Source: Lumbricus terrestris
Lineage: Eukaryota > Annelida > Clitellata > Crassiclitellata > Lumbricidae
NCBI GenBank assembly: GCA_949752735.1
Contig: OX457050.1
Location: 40,401,553 to 40,465,552, forward strand
DNA: 64,000 nucleotides
Direction: 5' to 3'
A program made the position numbers and the translations under genes. Shown here piece after piece: positions 23,625 through 34,619 of the stretch; the stretch's first letter is position 1, and each line of letters begins with the position of its first letter. Under the pieces are notes generated by a model. The model had not been told where the DNA came from, made no database searches, and saw only the letters and a list, made by a program, of their open reading frames with translations.

Positions 23625-24679
23625 ATGGACTTTTGTAAGTGTTATAAAACTAATTCACGATTGATTATGTTTTATACATGTAATATAGTAGGACTATAAT
23701 ATTCTCACAGTATATAAGTAAGCAAGTGTATACTCTATTGATTCATCTGCAAAAGCACTGCGGGAAAATATATATTTATTATAAATATAATTATATTTGC
23801 TCTATATAAGATAAATTATAAATATATATATATAATTTAATTTTTATTTTATAACTTATAGTTTGGACGATATAAAACTTATATATATATATATAATTAT
23901 TTATCTAAGTTATATATTACATATGCACTGTAAAAGTTATATTTTGTATATAGAAGATATATATTATATATTATATATATTATAAATATAAATGCAACCT
24001 ATAAAGATATATATTGTATCTATAATAATATATCTATAATAAAATATGCACTGTATATTATATATATGCGATATATACTGTTTATATAATTATATATGCA
24101 ATGCATAAAATATATATTATAAATATAATTATATATGCATAGTATAAGATATATATATATAATTATATATGCTTAGTATAATTATATATGCATTGAATAA
24201 AATATATATATTATACATAATTTTATATGCATTGAATAAAATATATATTGTATATATACATAATTTTGTATGCATAGTATAATTATGTATGCATTGAATA
24301 AAATATATTGTATATATATATTATACATAATTTTATATGCACAGTATAATTATATATGCATTGAATAAAATATATATTGTATATATACATAATTTTATAT
24401 GCATTGAATAAAATATATTGTATATATATATATTATACATAATTTTATATGTATAGTATAATTATATATGCATTGAATAAAATATATTGTACATATATTA
24501 TACATAATTTTATATGCATAGTATAATTATATATGCATTGAATAAAATATATTGTATATATATATATTATACATAATTTTATATGCATAGTATAATTATA
24601 TATGCATTGAATAAAATATTATATATGTGCTATATATTATGAATATGCGCTGTATAAGATATATATTGTATATATATAC

Positions 24680-24739
<60 letters not shown>

Positions 24740-26161
24740 TGTACTACCCTCTTAAGAAAAAGATTACCGGTGGAATATTTAGGTAGCTAATATGAGTGTC
24801 CTTTGATAATACGAAAGAATTGAAAACTTTTTTATCTTTTATTCAGTTTGGATGACCACCGATTCATCTGATGATGAGCTGTTTCGGATCGCGACCAGCA
24901 GCGAGAAAGCGGAAGAACAGAAAATGATGCATGGACATGATCTGGGTATGTTAGCTATTTTTGTTTCGTTTCTTCTATGAGAACATAATAAATATTTTTG
25001 GTCATTTTCGTATTTGAGCAATGAAAATTATGTTTCATTCGTTCTAATTTTTTATTTTATTTTTGTTGATGATAAGCATCTTATTTTTATCTTTCCAGTT
25101 TGGCAGACTGCTGATTCATCTGACGACGAGTTGACGCGGAATGTCTCAATCATTGAGCATCAGGAATCATTGAATGTGGGTCATGGAAACATACAGGGTA
25201 AGTTTGTCATATTTCTTCCATTTCCACTCTGTAGTAATTATAAATATTTCATATATGTCTAATGAAGAAGTAAAAACTATGTGCTCGATTCTTTTCGGAT
25301 TTGTTATAAACAATCTAATTTATCTTTCATAGATATGCATGATGTTACGATGTCAGACGAAGAACCGATGCGACATACAAACTCGGATGAAGAAAAAGAG
25401 GCATGGAGGATGGAGCGTGGAAAAGCACTAGGTGTGTAGAACTCTGTATTATTGTGCAACATATTTTCTCAACAACATATTTTTACATATGTAGTCTTTT
25501 AGTCTTGCAATTATTTTAAAGTCAATGTTTGTTATCTTTATAGTGAAGAAGCGGAAAATGGAGCCATCCGATGAAGGAGCTATATCTACAAACAAATTTT
25601 GTGAGTAATTACAAGAATATTATCTATGATAGTAAACTAAAGATAATTTTTTATATTCTTTAAAGACAGCAACATAAAAATTTGGAAATGTGTAAATAAT
25701 TTCAAACTATTACACAATTGAACTGCGACTATAAGAATTCGATAATATTCCCAACTAACTTGTTCGATTTCTGTACACTGCAGCTTTTATCGATGGAAAC
25801 ATATCAGATTCCGAACTTCAAAGAGCCACGGACGAACTAGATCGTCAATGGGCTTTGAGAATACCTGATGGAACTCCTGAATTCTCACCTCAACGACAAG
25901 TCTCGAAGAATCAAGGTATGAAAAGAACTCTTGCTTAAAGAATCTTACAAGAAAATTTAGTTTTCTATCAGCTTTATAATTTCAGTTTCAAATATTTTAA
26001 GTATTTGTTTCAAGTTCAGTTTCAATTTTCAGATGAAATTTCGTTTCGGTTTTATTTATTTTCCAATTATTTTCAACATCATCCGAATACATTATAAATT
26101 TTTTTTTTAGCGACGAAAAGACGCACAGAAGACGAACCATCAACCTCGGCGAAGATTCAAA
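23625..26161 (+). CDS. Polinton polymerase gene, seven 5' exons (acidic N-terminal region)
   Basis: Exons by splice sites and phase: 23625-23634 (start codon, MDF), 24847-24945, 25099-25197, 25333-25431, 25544-25600, 25784-25915 and 26111-26161. Every junction is phase 1 and has GT/AG borders. Exons 2, 3 and 4 are each exactly 99 nt and carry versions of one acidic motif (DSSDDELFR, DSSDDELTR, SDEEPMRH), so they look like tandem exon duplicates. Exon 6 has a weaker SDSELQR. KKRKMEPSDE and TKRRTEDEP resemble nuclear-import signals. The chain leads in phase into the zinc-cluster exon at 26303. The region has no domain I can name. A role as an acidic, nuclear, possibly CK2-phosphorylated tail is inference. 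Confidence 0.7.
23755..24740. repeat. AT-rich satellite in intron 1 of the polymerase gene
   Basis: About 1 kb of almost pure A+T. From about 24150 it has at least six diverged units of roughly 70-80 bp containing ATATATGCATTGAATAAAAT and TACATAATTTTATATGCATA, ending in an (AT)n run. Confidence 0.85.
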
Positions 26162-26302
26162 GTAAGTTGAAATTTACACTATGTGAAATATTTATTCTAT
26201 TATTTCAAAATTATCTTATGTTTATGATTTCAAATTTATAATTTATCAGAAAATTTTTAACTTTTGGATATTTGAACGGATATGTTTTTGTATCTTTTAA
26301 AG

Positions 26303-26621
26303 AAAAGGACACATATTGTCGCTACTGTTCTGCGTACAAAAAGACGAGATTGAACGACCACGGTTTGTGCAAAATCTGCGCAAATAGGAGAATCTGCAGC
26401 GTCTGCCAACTTCGTCGACAATCTCAGTACTTCAACAACAATTCATCAATCTGCAACACATGCATAAGACCACCTTCCAATCGTGTTCGAACATCCGTGC
26501 GCAACGTCTTTGAGCAGGAACAATTACCAACAGATCCGAACGCCTCAGATGTTCGCATGCTCTTTCACAACCTGGAAAATGGAATTTCGTCCACATTGGA
26601 GCAGCGGCTAGCCGGAAAAGG
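26303..26621 (+). CDS. Polinton polymerase gene, zinc-cluster exon
   Basis: Acceptor at 26301-26302, phase 1 entry and phase 2 exit at 26621 (GTATGC donor). It encodes four Cys pairs: CRYC, CKIC, CSVC and CNTC, each with two residues between the cysteines, suggesting two zinc sites of RING- or FYVE-like spacing. A linker with VRMLFHNLENGIS follows. It joins in frame to the exon at 26754. Zinc clusters ahead of the polymerase core occur in related elements, but I cannot name this domain more precisely. Confidence 0.7.
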
Positions 26622-26753
26622 GTATGCTATTCTTTCATAAATTGAATTCTAAACGTTGTAAGAAAGCTCTTTTTAGTTTATTCTTATTTTTTAACCCATA
26701 TTAATTAATTAAATCGTCAGTTCGATGATATGCGAAGCTTTATTATATTTCAG

Positions 26754-29700
26754 TCCTATCAAATGGTATCTGGCGGCTGAATTTAAGTTCAACCGAGAAG
26801 ACCCCGATGGTGGCACCAGGACAACCACAGCCTTTTTCAAATCCAATCCAGCAATTCTTTTAAATCAGGCATCTACTCATCAACACATCGAGGATGCGAT
26901 AGAAAGATTGGAGACGCTGGCCGATACTTTTACGAACGATGGGTCCGGCTGGTCTATCGACCGAATAGACAATCTTATATTACACATGGCCGAATACGAC
27001 CCAATTGGTGCATCCTCATATATTCAAAGTCCGAAGTGGCTGGCGGATAAGAAAGCCACTATAAATGTTCAGAACACTGACGATAAATGTTTTGTATATA
27101 GCGTTCTCGCTCATGTCCATCACGTGAAGCAAAATGCTGAGCATGTCTCAAAATACAAACCATACATACAGGAATTAATCACCGAAGGACTGGCATTTCC
27201 CATCGAGATTGGTCAAATACCATTATTCGAAACTAAGAATCCCGATTATGCGATCAATGTGATCTGCATCAGTTCGAATGAAGATCATACATTCGTTCCA
27301 TTATTCGCGTCAGAACACCGAGATCGAAAACACACGGTAAACTTACTGTTGTTGAGTGAGGGCGAGAGAAGGCATTATATATTAATTCGAAGCCTATCCC
27401 GGCTCTTGTACAGCCGAAATTCATACCACAATCATATCTTCCCTTGTCCTTTTTGTCTACATTGCTTCACGACTGAATTGGGTATGCGGAACCACGTTCC
27501 GGAATGTAGCACACATGGCGTTCAGAAAGTCCGTTACCCTTCCTCCGAAAACAACATTTTGAAATTTTCAAACATACAAAACCAAATGCAGATTCCATTC
27601 ACAATATACGCGGACTTTGAATCTTTCCTTTGCAAAACCGATATCGACGCTGGTAATTCTACGAAATTTTGTGACACCCACACCCCAAGCGGATTTTGTT
27701 GCTTGACGGTCTCGACCATCGACGGCTATAACAACGAGCGACCGTACGTTTACAGTGGCGACAATGTCGTCGACGCGTTCTTTGTTCATCTAAAATCGGA
27801 GCAAGTGCGGATCAACAAAATTCTGTCTAAGAATGAACCCATGACACCGCTTTCGGACTTACAATTGAACACCTTTGCAAATTGTACCAAATGTCCCTCG
27901 TGCGACGTCGATCTTACGAAAGAAAGCAAAGTAAGACACCATTGCCACGTAACCGGCCAATTCATTTCCGCGCTATGTAACAACTGTAACCTGCAGTACA
28001 AATACAAGAGGACGAAAGTTGGGGAGAACGAATACAACTATCTGATTCCTGTTGTATTTCACAACCTAAAGGGGTACGATTCACATATCATCCTCAAGCA
28101 TCTGTCCCGATTTTTCGCACCGAAAGATGTCTTCGTTATCGCCACCAACATGGAGAAATATCTAGCGTTTGAAATCGATGGCCTACGTTTCTTGGATTCC
28201 CTCCAATTTCTCAACTGTAGTCTTGACACCTTGGTGAAAAATTTAACAAAAGACGGAAATTCCAAATTCGTTCATATGCGTAGGCTCCATCCGAACGATG
28301 ATCAATTCAAGTCGTTGCTTCGGAAAGGAGTCTACCCATACGAATACATGGATTGTGCGGAAAGAATGTACGAGTCATGCTTGCCGCCGCAGGACAAGTT
28401 CTTCAGTCGTTTGGCGGATGAACATATCAGTGATGACGATTATTCACACGCTCGAGACATCTGGTCAAAATTTGGCATGCGTTCCATGAAAGACTATCAC
28501 GATCTGTACTTGGAAACTGATGTAGTGCTTCTGGCCGATGTGTTCGAAGAATTTCGTAAGATGTCTTCGAATTTCTATCGGCTGGATCCGCTGCATTATT
28601 TTTCAAGTCCAGGTCTGAGTTTTGATGCATGTCTCAAGATGACCGATGTCTCGCTGGAATTGATCGTCGATCCTGATCAGTTCCTTTTCATCGAAAAGGG
28701 AATGCGAGGTGGGGTGAGCATGATAACAAATCGATACGCCAAGGCCAACAACCCATATCTCGCTCAAGGATATGACGCCACAGCAGAAACAAGTTACATA
28801 ATGTACTTGGACTGCAACAACCTGTATGGTTTCGCTATGAGCGAACCATTACCAACAGGCAAATTCCGATTCCTGAACCCCGAAGAAATCGAGAATTTCG
28901 ATGTGAGTTCTAAACATGAAGACGATTTGAAGGGGTACATTCTCGAGGTGGATATGGAATATCCGCCTCATCTGCACAAGCCACACAACGATTATCCGCT
29001 AGCTCCTGAAAAGATGGCGGTAACGAAGGACATGCTTTCCCCATATGCAAATGAATTGGCCGGCAAATTGGGAATCAAATTCAATAACAAAATTCAAAAA
29101 TTGATCCCAAATTTAAATTCCAAGGTAAATTACGTCCTACATTACAGAAATTTGCAGTTCTACGTGGCAATGGGTCTTATACTTACCAAAATTCACAGAA
29201 TCCTGGAGTTTGACCAATCTCGATGGTTGAAACCATATATTGATTTTAACACCGCTAAGCGGCAGATGGCCGAAACTCGTTCGAGAAAGATCTGTTCAAG
29301 TTGATGAACAATTCGGTGTATGGGAAGACCATGCAGAATAACCGTAATCATTTGGATGTACGATTAGTAACGAACGAGAGGCAAGCGAAGCGTTACATAG
29401 CTCGGCCGACGTTCAAGGCATTCAGCATCATAAATGAAGACCTTACCGTCATCCAAATGATAAAATCTGATGTGATGCTGGACAAGCCGATTTACGTCGG
29501 CATGAGTATTTTGGATATCTCCAAGCTGCATAAGTATCGTTTTCACTACGAGCATATGCAGAAGTTGTACGGTGAAAGAGCGAAGTTATTATTTACCGAT
29601 ACAGACAGTTTGTGCTATCACATTCGGACCGACGATGTGTATTTGGACATGCGTCATCATTTGACTGAATACGACACATCCGACTACCCCGCCGATCACT

Positions 29701-30077
29701 TTCTGCATAGCAAAGCTAATGCGAAAGTGATCGGCAAGTTTAAAGATGAGTCGAATGGGCAACCACCTTTGGAGTTTGTAGGTTTACGATCAAAAATGTA
29801 CAGTCTTTTGCTTCCCAATGATTACGAAAAGAAAACGGCCAAAGGTGTGAAAAAGTCGTGCGTGTCCAAATACATGTACATTCGTCATCGAGATTACGCA
29901 AACTGTCTGTTCGACGAAGCGCCGACCACCGCGAAATTTTACACGATTCGAAGTGTTAAACACCAACTGCATACCGCCGAAATTTCGAAATCCGCTCTTT
30001 CGCCGTACGACGACAAGAGATATCTGTTAAATAATAGCGCTTCGCTTGCCTACGGCCATGTGTCGTTTAAATGCTAG
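26754..30077 (+). pseudogene. Family B (protein-primed type) DNA polymerase, one frameshift
   Basis: This is the main exon of the Polinton polymerase. It would copy the linear element from its ends using a protein primer. Motifs in order: a Cys/His finger (CPFCLHCF with HVPEC, about 27450), exonuclease I (YADFES, 27604), a Cys/His insert (CPSC, HHCHVTG, about 27895-27955), exonuclease II (HNLKGYDSH, 28061), exonuclease III (DVVLLADVFEEF, 28520), palm motif A (DCNNLYGFAM, 28810), motif B (NNSVYGKT, 29304) and motif C (FTDTDS, 29597). All catalytic Asp are kept. The frame shifts by one base between 29282 and 29301, just before motif B, and the C-terminus (LAYGH) is intact. It matches the DNA_pol_B_2 group found in Polintons and adintoviruses. 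Transcription runs in the same direction as the host gene. Confidence 0.85.
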
Positions 30078-30129
30078 TCCTTCTGATCCATAAACTCGTT
30101 GTAAATTCAAATTGTAAATATTGTATAAT

Positions 30130-30545
30130 ATGTTGGAGATATTCATGTTGGAAAAGGTTATGTGGATTGGAGAAAGAACACCGCCACTTGTTTATATTTT
30201 TAGCTGTATGTTGGAAAGAACATTGACATCCGCATATGTTTTAATTGTATAGTGGAATGGACATTGACAATTGCATAATGGAAAGAACATTGTTGCTTGT
30301 ATATTGGAAAAAGGACACAACTGTTACTTGTATTATTTCTGTTTGTGTTCTCATGTGTTGGAAAAAAGTTAATATTTTAGCTGTGTGGGGGAAAGAACAA
30401 TAACATATGAATATGTTTTAATTGTATAATGGAAAGGACATTGACAATGTTGTATAAAGGAAAGAATATTGTTGCTTGTATATTGGAAAAAGGACACTAC
30501 TGCTACTTTGTATCATTTTTGCTTAAGTTTTCTTATGTTGGAAAA
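30130..30545 (+). repeat. Two tandem ~200-bp repeats downstream of the polymerase
   Basis: Two diverged copies containing TTGGAAAGAACATTGACA-like words, TATGTTTTAATTGTAT(A)(A/G)TGGAA, TTGTTGCTTGTATATTGG and AAAAAGGACAC. They lie between the two convergent genes and have no coding capacity. Confidence 0.7.
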
Positions 30546-30796
30546 AGTTATCAAACTGTTGAATTTGCGTTTTTCTTACTAATAGTTCAAGTCATCAGTT
30601 TAGACTTAGAGCCCATACCTTGCTTACTCTTACTCTTACTTAACTTCAACTCAGCTACCTAGTGTTCAATAAATGCAACGAAGAAATGTTTCATTAACAT
30701 TTAATACAACAACCAAAGATTAATGACAACAAAAAACAAAAAAAGTATACTATTGAAAATCTAATGTAATGTTCGAAAGGTCCCTTTGCGTAAATG

Positions 30797-31713
30797 TTAA
30801 AATTTAGTCTGGAAAGGATTACACACGTTACAATTCAAATAGTCCAACTGATTCAAGTGATCTAAGACGCCATTGCACGATGTGGCACTTTTCAGTTCGG
30901 GTAGCCGGTCATGCAAGATGGGGATTTTCTGAAGAAGATTGTCCCATTCTCCCAGACGAAGAGCGATGCCGCTACGAGTTGGACGTTCTCTAGTGGTGTT
31001 TGGAGGGAGAAAATAGCGCCGAATGTTCACATATTTGTAGGCTTTGTTGATAGAGACGTAGTACCGGCCTCCCACGTGTTGATAATAGTCAACCGGTTGA
31101 TTCGCTTTGAGTAGATCAACGTTTCTCTCCATTTCATCGAAATGACCGAGGAATCTCGCCCATGCTGACTTGTTGAATGATGCTCCCTTTTTGGTTGGAT
31201 ACGATTGGTTGTTCATCTCATCATATTATCGAATGTGTACCATCAATTCGTCCTTGTAAACGCTCGCAGTTAGATAGCGGTTGTTTCCAATGGACTCTTT
31301 AAAAAGATGAGTGCCAGACTGCAAATCCAAAGAAAACATGAATTTCAATATAACAGATTCTGATACAAATAAAGTTTCATATCTCGCTATAGCTCAACGT
31401 GTATGGATTACAAGCAAGCCCTCAAGTGACATTTCAAACTCTTATTACAAACAAGCACTCAAGTTGCATTACAAGCACTTTATTCCTTAAGCACAACCAA
31501 AAATTTAAAATACTCACTGTTTTTGGAATCATAGTAGATCGTGCAGTCTTCATTTTCAGATCCATGGTAGATATCTTCGTAAAGAGATGAACACCCTTTG
31601 CGATATCGAAGTCGAATGAAACAGTGTGGATCTGGTGAATTTTTATAGTAGCTGTGGCGCATTAATACACCGCACACCATAATGTTAATCTGTGTCCATA
31701 CGAGCTGACTCAA
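30797..31713 (-). pseudogene. PC4-like (ssDNA-binding coactivator fold) gene, two exons
   Basis: On the minus strand an upstream exon (31713-31518, GTGAGT donor) reads SYYKNSPDPHCFIRLRYRKG and LYEDIYHGSENED. A second exon from about 31325 to the stop near 30797 reads GNNRYLTASVYKDELMVHIR, an in-frame TAA near 31225, then the last 139 codons. Its C-terminal half, YYVSINKAYKYVNIRRYF and RPTRSGIALRLGEWDNL, resembles the PC4/Sub1 domain (VDIREYY, then KPGKKGISL-LEQW). The splice phase I can build does not fit cleanly, so a frameshift or different acceptor is likely. A role in binding single-stranded replication intermediates or late transcription is inference. It is convergent with the polymerase. 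Confidence 0.55.
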
Positions 31714-32059
31714 TATATGAAATGTGTGAGGATCTACTTTCTTTTACACATAGCGGAACTATATTTTGGAATTCTGGAAAGGACTTGAATGTTCTAGAAC
31801 ACTGATTACTGAAAGTTCCAGAACGTTGACGTCATTAATGAACACTTAAGCATCTAGGTATGCAGACAGTCATTTTGTGTGGACAGTGGCGCCGCAGAGA
31901 TTCTTATCGCATCCAATAAAGCCATTACCCGAGGGTACATAATTAACGACCTCTTAATCACCTGGGATTACATACAGATAGGCAGACGGACAAAGAGACG
32001 GACAAACAACAATAGACCTTCTAGAATGGTCCACAAAGTTCTCGAATATGACGTCACTG

Positions 32060-32209
32060 CATTCATGAATATTAATTAGGATACTAACTCACTGGGGGGT
32101 GGCCGATGACGTCTTTGGGGCGTGATTAATTACTTTTTAATTGCTGAGGCAGTATCCCAACTCAGTGAGGCAGTATCCTTGCACCAGTGCACGTGGTTAC
32201 CACACTACT
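32060..32209 (-). repeat. Polinton right TIR
   Basis: Inverted partner of 21742-21908 ending CACGTGGTTACCACACTACT at 32209, followed by the TSD TATATG (32210-32215). Confidence 0.9.
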
Positions 32210-32658
32210 TATATGGATGATTCAAACCAATACATTAATGACGTCATGGCCGGACTTGATCTTATAGAGCTTTATGCCGTTAATTAATATTAATCCTAAT
32301 TAATCTTAACCATGTCGTATGTATCAGTATTTAAGACGCAATAATTTTCGCCGATCGATTTTCAACGAACCAATAGATTCCTAACCTCATTTTTTGCCGA
32401 GGTCAGATCTTTTCGCACGCAGTTTCGCACAAATGCGGATGGGTTGTAACTGGGTTGGACTGAAAAACTAAATTTCACGGGCAACGCCGGGCACCCCAGG
32501 GTCGGAACGGGATGGGACCGATGGAAGGCGAAGTGAGAAGGGCGGCGTGGGAGCGGGGTCAGGCGTGGCGGGAGCGGGGTCAGGCGTGGCTGGGAACTAA
32601 AAACCGAAATTTCCCGGGCAACGCCGGGTGATTCAGCTAGTTAATTATAAAATACTCT

Positions 32659-32706
32659 GCGTAATTATATTATTAATATAATTAATAGAGGATTATATCT
32701 TTCGTA
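32659..32706 (+). repeat. Right member of the flanking direct repeat
   Basis: Contains ATTATATTATTAATATAATT and AGAGGATTATATCTTTCGTA, as at 21408-21464. Confidence 0.7.
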
Positions 32707-33128
32707 AGTGAATCGTTGAGAATTCAGTTAATTTCTGTTTAGAAAAAATTGCTATTATTGTCAGTGATCATCAAGCCATTTAAATGTTTGCCATCATGCT
32801 TAAATGGCCGGCTGACGTAATCATCGTCATGGCAACGTTTATCCACTGAGGTCGGAGCGTAACTGTTTACTTTTCAAACGTTAATTCAATATGGCGCTCA
32901 ACGAAGGCGATGGCTATTCTGCTTCAAAGCAGCCTTCTCAATCAACTTCAATACCGGTACGACCTTTTTCATCAGCGTTTACGCCTTTCGCTGATCCACT
33001 GTACATTTAGTAACAAACTTATGCACAGATGAGTGTCACGAGTCACCAGATTTCACGCTGTTCCATCTCCAGCACTTCCTCTCACAAGTCAAGAGGGATC
33101 TGCAGTGTGTGTCATGTTTCTAGATTAA

Positions 33129-34619
33129 CCCTCGGGCTACCAAGGGGGGGTGGTTGCCACCCCCCTAGGTTTTTTGCAAATCAAACGCGTTGCGTCGGGA
33201 ATAAAATTTTGAAAAAATTAGTAACTGTAGATGGTTCATTGGGACACATTTTGAGCTAAAAGTTTTGATGATGGTCCCTACCGTTCAAAAGTTACACCCG
33301 ATATACCCAAGGTACCAGGGGGGGTGGATACCACCCCCCCTAGAATATCGTCCGTAACTTTTCTGCCATTTAATATTAAGAGACACAAATTATACCATTC
33401 TATAGAGGGAATGTGGGGCTACATTTCCATGCTCACTGAGTTGTCTTATGACAACCGGAAGTGCACAAAATAAATTAAAATATATATAAAGGTGTTTTAT
33501 TTTCATAAAATTGCCATGTTTTTTCTATTATAACTTATTCATAATTTTTTTTTAATAGAAATAAATTATGCCATTCTGTAGAGGGCATTTAGGGCTATTT
33601 TGTGGTACTAAATAATTTGTCTTTTGATGACCGGAAGTGCTCAAAATAAATTAAAATGTGTGAAAATGTTGGGTTTTTTTACAACGCAAGTCGATATGTC
33701 TGCGTAAACGTTTTTCAGTGGCTAAAACATGTTTTTTTGTTTTGATTGAACATAAAACAGACTTATTACTAGTTAGTCCGGGATGTTAGCGAAAAATTGT
33801 GCATTTTGGTGCTACAAGCAAAAGAAAAATATTTTTGAGTTTAGGAAGAAATTCTAAGAATAATGTGACATAGTGCCAGTTGAAAAAATGGGGAAAAATT
33901 TTCCACTTTTTTCCAGTTTTTTCCCATTGGAATTTTTCCAGGAACATCAAATCAAAATGTTGAAATAGCTCATAACAAGCTGACATTTTCAGGATAGGTG
34001 TAGGAATATTAGTAGAATGAGATACGAAAAGTGCCAAACAATCCGTCAAGAGCTCTTTCCGAAATCCAAGATGGCGTACAAAATGGCCGCCATTTCCAAA
34101 GGTCATTAGTCATCACCTGGAAAAAGCTTGTAACAAGCTTACATTTTCAGGAAAACTTTTTCCCATTTTTTCAACTGGCACTATGTCACATTATTCTTAG
34201 AATTTCTTCCTAAACTCAAAAATATCTTTTTTTTGCTTGTAGCACCAAAATGCACAATAACGATGTCTTTGGCCGCTAAGAGCTCGGACTAAGTTTTTAT
34301 AGTTGAATATTGGACTTTATTATATGTAAAGTACTTTTTATATATAAATCATGTATAAAACACACAGAATCTAATATATTCCCTATGCGTAAGTATACAT
34401 TTTGTGGAATCGACGGGTACCCATGGTAAAAAATTCATAATTTCGAGGGGCATTCATATTTTCTAAACCTAAATATACCATTTTGTGCAGAAATGAAAGC
34501 TGAATCAAATGGTGTATTACAAGTTATGATATCTCAAACCAAACCCAAAATCCAGGGGGGTGGTAACCCCCCTCCCCTTTGGTAGTCAGTGTTACAAAAA
34601 AAGCTTGGTAGCCTGAGGG
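33129..34619. mobile_element. piggyBac-like non-autonomous element in the LINE
   Basis: The ends are CCCTCGGGCTACCAAG and CTTGGTAGCCTGAGGG, directly flanked by TTAA on both sides (33125-33128, 34620-34623). TTAA target and CCC/GGG ends are piggyBac features. Joining the flanks through a single TTAA keeps the LINE reading frame open across the junction, which confirms the insertion limits. No transposase is visible. A second, partial copy lies at 37497-38132. Confidence 0.8.
33773..34292. mobile_element. Fold-back element nested in the piggyBac-like element
   Basis: TTAGTCCGGGATGTTAGCG at the left is inverted at the right (CGCTAAGAGCTCGGACTAA). The arms match for about 140 bp (GCACTATGTCACATTATTCT and so on). 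The second piggyBac-like copy at 37497-38132 lacks it at the corresponding place, an empty site that proves insertion. Confidence 0.75.

Larger units (their letters stand above)
21742..32209 (+). mobile_element. Polinton/Maverick element, complete ends, reduced gene set
   Basis: Both ends start AGTAGTGTGGTAACCACGTG when read inward, and the element is flanked by a perfect 6-bp TSD TATATG (21736-21741 and 32210-32215). A 6-bp TSD and 5'-AG ends are the Polinton signature. At 10,468 bp it is shorter than the usual 15-20 kb. I recognise a spliced family B DNA polymerase gene (+, 23625-30077) and a PC4-like gene (-, 30797-31713). No rve integrase, packaging ATPase, cysteine protease or capsid gene is visible. 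It lies inside a Helitron-like element in intron 1 of the channel gene. The polymerase has one frameshift and the PC4-like gene one stop, so it is probably inactive now. Confidence 0.85.
21465..32640 (+). mobile_element. Non-autonomous Helitron-like element carrying the Polinton
   Basis: The left end is TCTTTTAATATAAAGCTCAA, preceded by A (21464). The right end has the hairpin CCCGGGCAACGCCGGG (32613-32628), then eight bases and CTAG (32637-32640), followed by T. TC start, hairpin about 10 nt before a CTAG end, and A/T target are Helitron hallmarks. Without the inserted Polinton it is only about 700 bp (21465-21741 plus 32210-32640) and has no Rep/helicase gene. A 28-bp G-rich tandem (GGAGCGGGGTCAGGCGTGGC) precedes the hairpin. 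Confidence 0.65.
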
